This document shows, piece after piece, positions 62,773 to 64,000 of a DNA stretch of 64,000 nucleotides. Under the pieces are notes generated by a model. The model was given only the letters and a program-made list of their open reading frames with translations, was not told the DNA's origin and did not search any database. This DNA comes from Bowmanella pacifica (GTDB lineage Bacteria > Pseudomonadota > Gammaproteobacteria > Enterobacterales > Alteromonadaceae), in assembly GCF_014645355.1 (NCBI RefSeq), contig NZ_BMLS01000007.1, positions 162,827 through 226,826 of the forward strand, given 5' to 3'. The position numbers were made by a program, and so were the translations under genes. Within the stretch, counting starts at the first letter, position 1, and the number at the start of each line of letters is the position of its first letter.

Positions 62773-63354
62773 ATGCAAGACAACCAACTGAACAATGATT
62801 TTATGCAGGCTATGAGCGATGTTACGCCCCTAGCCCAGGACAATAAGGTGGTTAATCTTGCGCCCAGCAACACTACGCTGGCACAGCAGTTGAAACGCCA
62901 AGCCTTGGAAAAACAGTTACTGCAAGACGCCAATTACCTGAGCGTGGAAAAAGTGGATCCCCTCGATCCCTATGATTTTCTGGATTATAAGAAAGACGGC
63001 GTCCAGGAGGGAGTGCATAAGAAATTACGCTTAGGGCAATATCAGCTTGATGAGATCCTGAATCTGCAAATGCAACGTATTGAATCTGCCCGGCACACAC
63101 TGTTTGACAGTTTGATGCAAGCGCATCGTCGCGGCCTTCGTACCCTGCTGATACAGCATGGCATCGGCTTACATAGCAAACCTTTTCCAGCGTTACTGAA
63201 AAGCTATGTGAATCAGTGGCTAAGGCAAATTCCGCAAGTACTGGCTTTTCATACGGCGCAAAAACACCATGGCGGCCTGGCAGCCACCTACGTACTATTA
63301 AAGAAAAGCGAGCAACAGCGTCTGGTTAATCGTGAACGTCACCAGAAACGCTAG
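62773..63354 (+). CDS. smrA: Smr domain protein SmrA
   Basis: 193 aa. N-terminal ~75 residues are polar with a DUF2027-like linker; the Smr domain is at ~85-185 (LRTLLIQHGIGLHSKPFPALLKSYVNQWLRQ, FHTAQKHHGGLAATYVLLKK). The usual LDLHG motif reads LRLGQYQLDE here, so the His is missing. Smr proteins act as nucleases or in ribosome rescue; this one may lack cutting activity or use other residues. GGGGAG before ATG. Confidence 0.85.
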   Translation: MQDNQLNNDFMQAMSDVTPLAQDNKVVNLAPSNTTLAQQLKRQALEKQLLQDANYLSVEKVDPLDPYDFLDYKKDGVQEGVHKKLRLGQYQLDEILNLQMQRIESARHTLFDSLMQAHRRGLRTLLIQHGIGLHSKPFPALLKSYVNQWLRQIPQVLAFHTAQKHHGGLAATYVLLKKSEQQRLVNRERHQKR

Positions 63355-63475
63355 ACTCATGCTGCGCCTTAAAGGCTGCAGCATCGGCTCTGGCACCGAA
63401 AAATGCCGTGATAACCATAATAATCACCACAAACACGACCCCTGCCAGACCAAAACCTCTCGATGAGCGATTCAT
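63326..63475 (-). CDS. Small single-pass membrane protein (49 aa)
   Basis: ATG 63475 to TAA 63326. Begins MNRSSRGFGLAGVVFVVIIM and continues with a hydrophobic helix to ~residue 26, then a polar Ala/Gln tail. The end overlaps the smrA 3' end in antisense. An AGAGA purine run is 8 nt upstream. Positive residues before one membrane helix are what a real small inner-membrane protein shows, but chance cannot be excluded. Confidence 0.5.
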   Translation of the reverse strand: MNRSSRGFGLAGVVFVVIIMVITAFFGARADAAAFKAQHESSVSGDVHD

Positions 63476-63930
63476 AAACTGTCTCTGTTATTATTTTTGC
63501 CGTCTACAAATCCCTGCTCGACTCTCTCTCCCTCCGGCATGTCCGTATCTGCCCAATCGGCAGCTAAGAGAGCCAGGTTTCGAAACCGTATTACAACTCA
63601 TAACACTTAGTTACGAAACGGTACAAATACTAAACACAGTTTATTTATTTAACAACAGCTTAGCTAAAAAAATGTCAATTTTTTGGCGAAAAAGGCATTT
63701 TTCCCTACCCAAACCTAGCGGATTAGATCATTTCTCGGAATTTCCTCTATAGATCAAGGCCAGATCATTTCACCTTTTTATATCTTTGTACGGCAAGCTG
63801 ATCCGAAAATCTCGCAGGATAAAATTGGCGAATGGCGGGCAAAGAATATCAGGCAGTCAAACGAGCTGTGCCAATTGATTAAATGCCGGTGGATAAAAAA
63901 CAAGCAAAAAAAAGCGGACCAGAAGGTCTA
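63476..63930. other. Gene-poor right end
   Basis: No supported gene. A plus-strand frame at 63408-63752 looks random. The stretch is AT-rich with short GATC-containing repeats; an RNA gene leading to the terminator at 63931 is possible but I cannot recognise one. Confidence 0.5.
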
Positions 63931-63964
63931 ATGCCAGTCAGTTAAGCTGACTGGCATTTTTCTT
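63931..63964 (+). terminator. Orphan Rho-independent terminator
   Basis: ATGCCAGTCAG (63931-63941) pairs with CTGACTGGCAT (63947-63957), then TTTTCTTT. No upstream plus-strand gene is close. Confidence 0.85.
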
Positions 63965-64000
63965 TGTGGGGTATTTATTGGGTTTTCTCCTGACCACCCG

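Noticed and set aside
63408..63752. 114-codon plus-strand frame at the right end
   Set aside because: Low-quality composition, no ribosome site, crosses the start of the small minus-strand ORF.
63901..63964. Terminator as the end of an IS element
   Set aside because: No transposase or terminal inverted repeat is visible in the window.

Overview
The window looks like a piece of a marine gammaproteobacterial chromosome of the Alteromonadales type. Supporting signs are a polar-flagellum gene set with sigma-54 and sigma-28 promoters, several short (~278 aa) flagellins, an H-ring gene pair flgP/flgT, large TonB-dependent receptors and PqiABC. No phage, IS element, integrase or CRISPR array is visible.

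Layout. (1) 1-5.45 kb is an AT-rich cassette: a CBS-NeuB-SAF-TIM-barrel fusion (open at the left edge), a sialyltransferase-like protein, a CBS-methyltransferase and a GT4 glycosyltransferase. (2) 5.4-16.9 kb is a tightly packed minus-strand glycan operon: fcl, gmd, two GT2 enzymes, a TagD-like cytidylyltransferase, a GT9, pseC, pseB and a 1184-aa Maf flagellin glycosyltransferase. (3) 16.9-24.3 kb holds fliT-like, fliS, fliD, flaG and four flagellin genes (called fla1-fla4 here by rising coordinate; transcription runs fla4 to fla1). A cytosolic sialidase-fold gene faces away from fla4. (4) 25.5-38.4 kb is the minus-strand axial set flgL-K-J-I-H-G-F and flgE-D-C-B, then cheR and cheV. (5) 38.7-42.2 kb has flgA-flgM-flgN, flgP and the divergent flgT, then tRNA-Arg(CCT). 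(6) 42.5-59.2 kb is a nutrient-scavenging region: two TonB receptors, an amidase lipoprotein, a secreted lysozyme-fold/CBM5-12 protein, a NagZ-type GH3, a CUT2 ABC transporter, a ROK regulator and an S9 peptidase. (7) 59.4-63.4 kb carries pqiABC, smrA and a small antisense membrane ORF; the last 0.5 kb has only a terminator.

How it works together. PseB and PseC start CMP-pseudaminic acid synthesis, the NeuB fusion probably does the synthase step, and Maf would load the sugar on flagellin Ser/Thr. FliS/FliT/FliD/FlaG handle export and capping. Recognisable promoters are sigma-54 (flgB, flgF, flgK, flgP, flgT) and FliA (fla1, fla3, fla4, flgM).

The most unusual signals are in the non-coding DNA. 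First, the 3'UTR of fla2 contains a stem-loop, directly before a textbook terminator, whose loop region carries a 14-nt perfect complement of the fla3 Shine-Dalgarno region; the fla4 3'UTR has a similar hairpin with an 11-nt complement of the fla2 Shine-Dalgarno region. This suggests 3'UTR-encoded RNA control between flagellin paralogs. Second, a TTAGGTG heptamer repeated seven times abuts the sigma-54 promoter of flgF, a layout suited to length-dependent switching of hook/rod gene expression.
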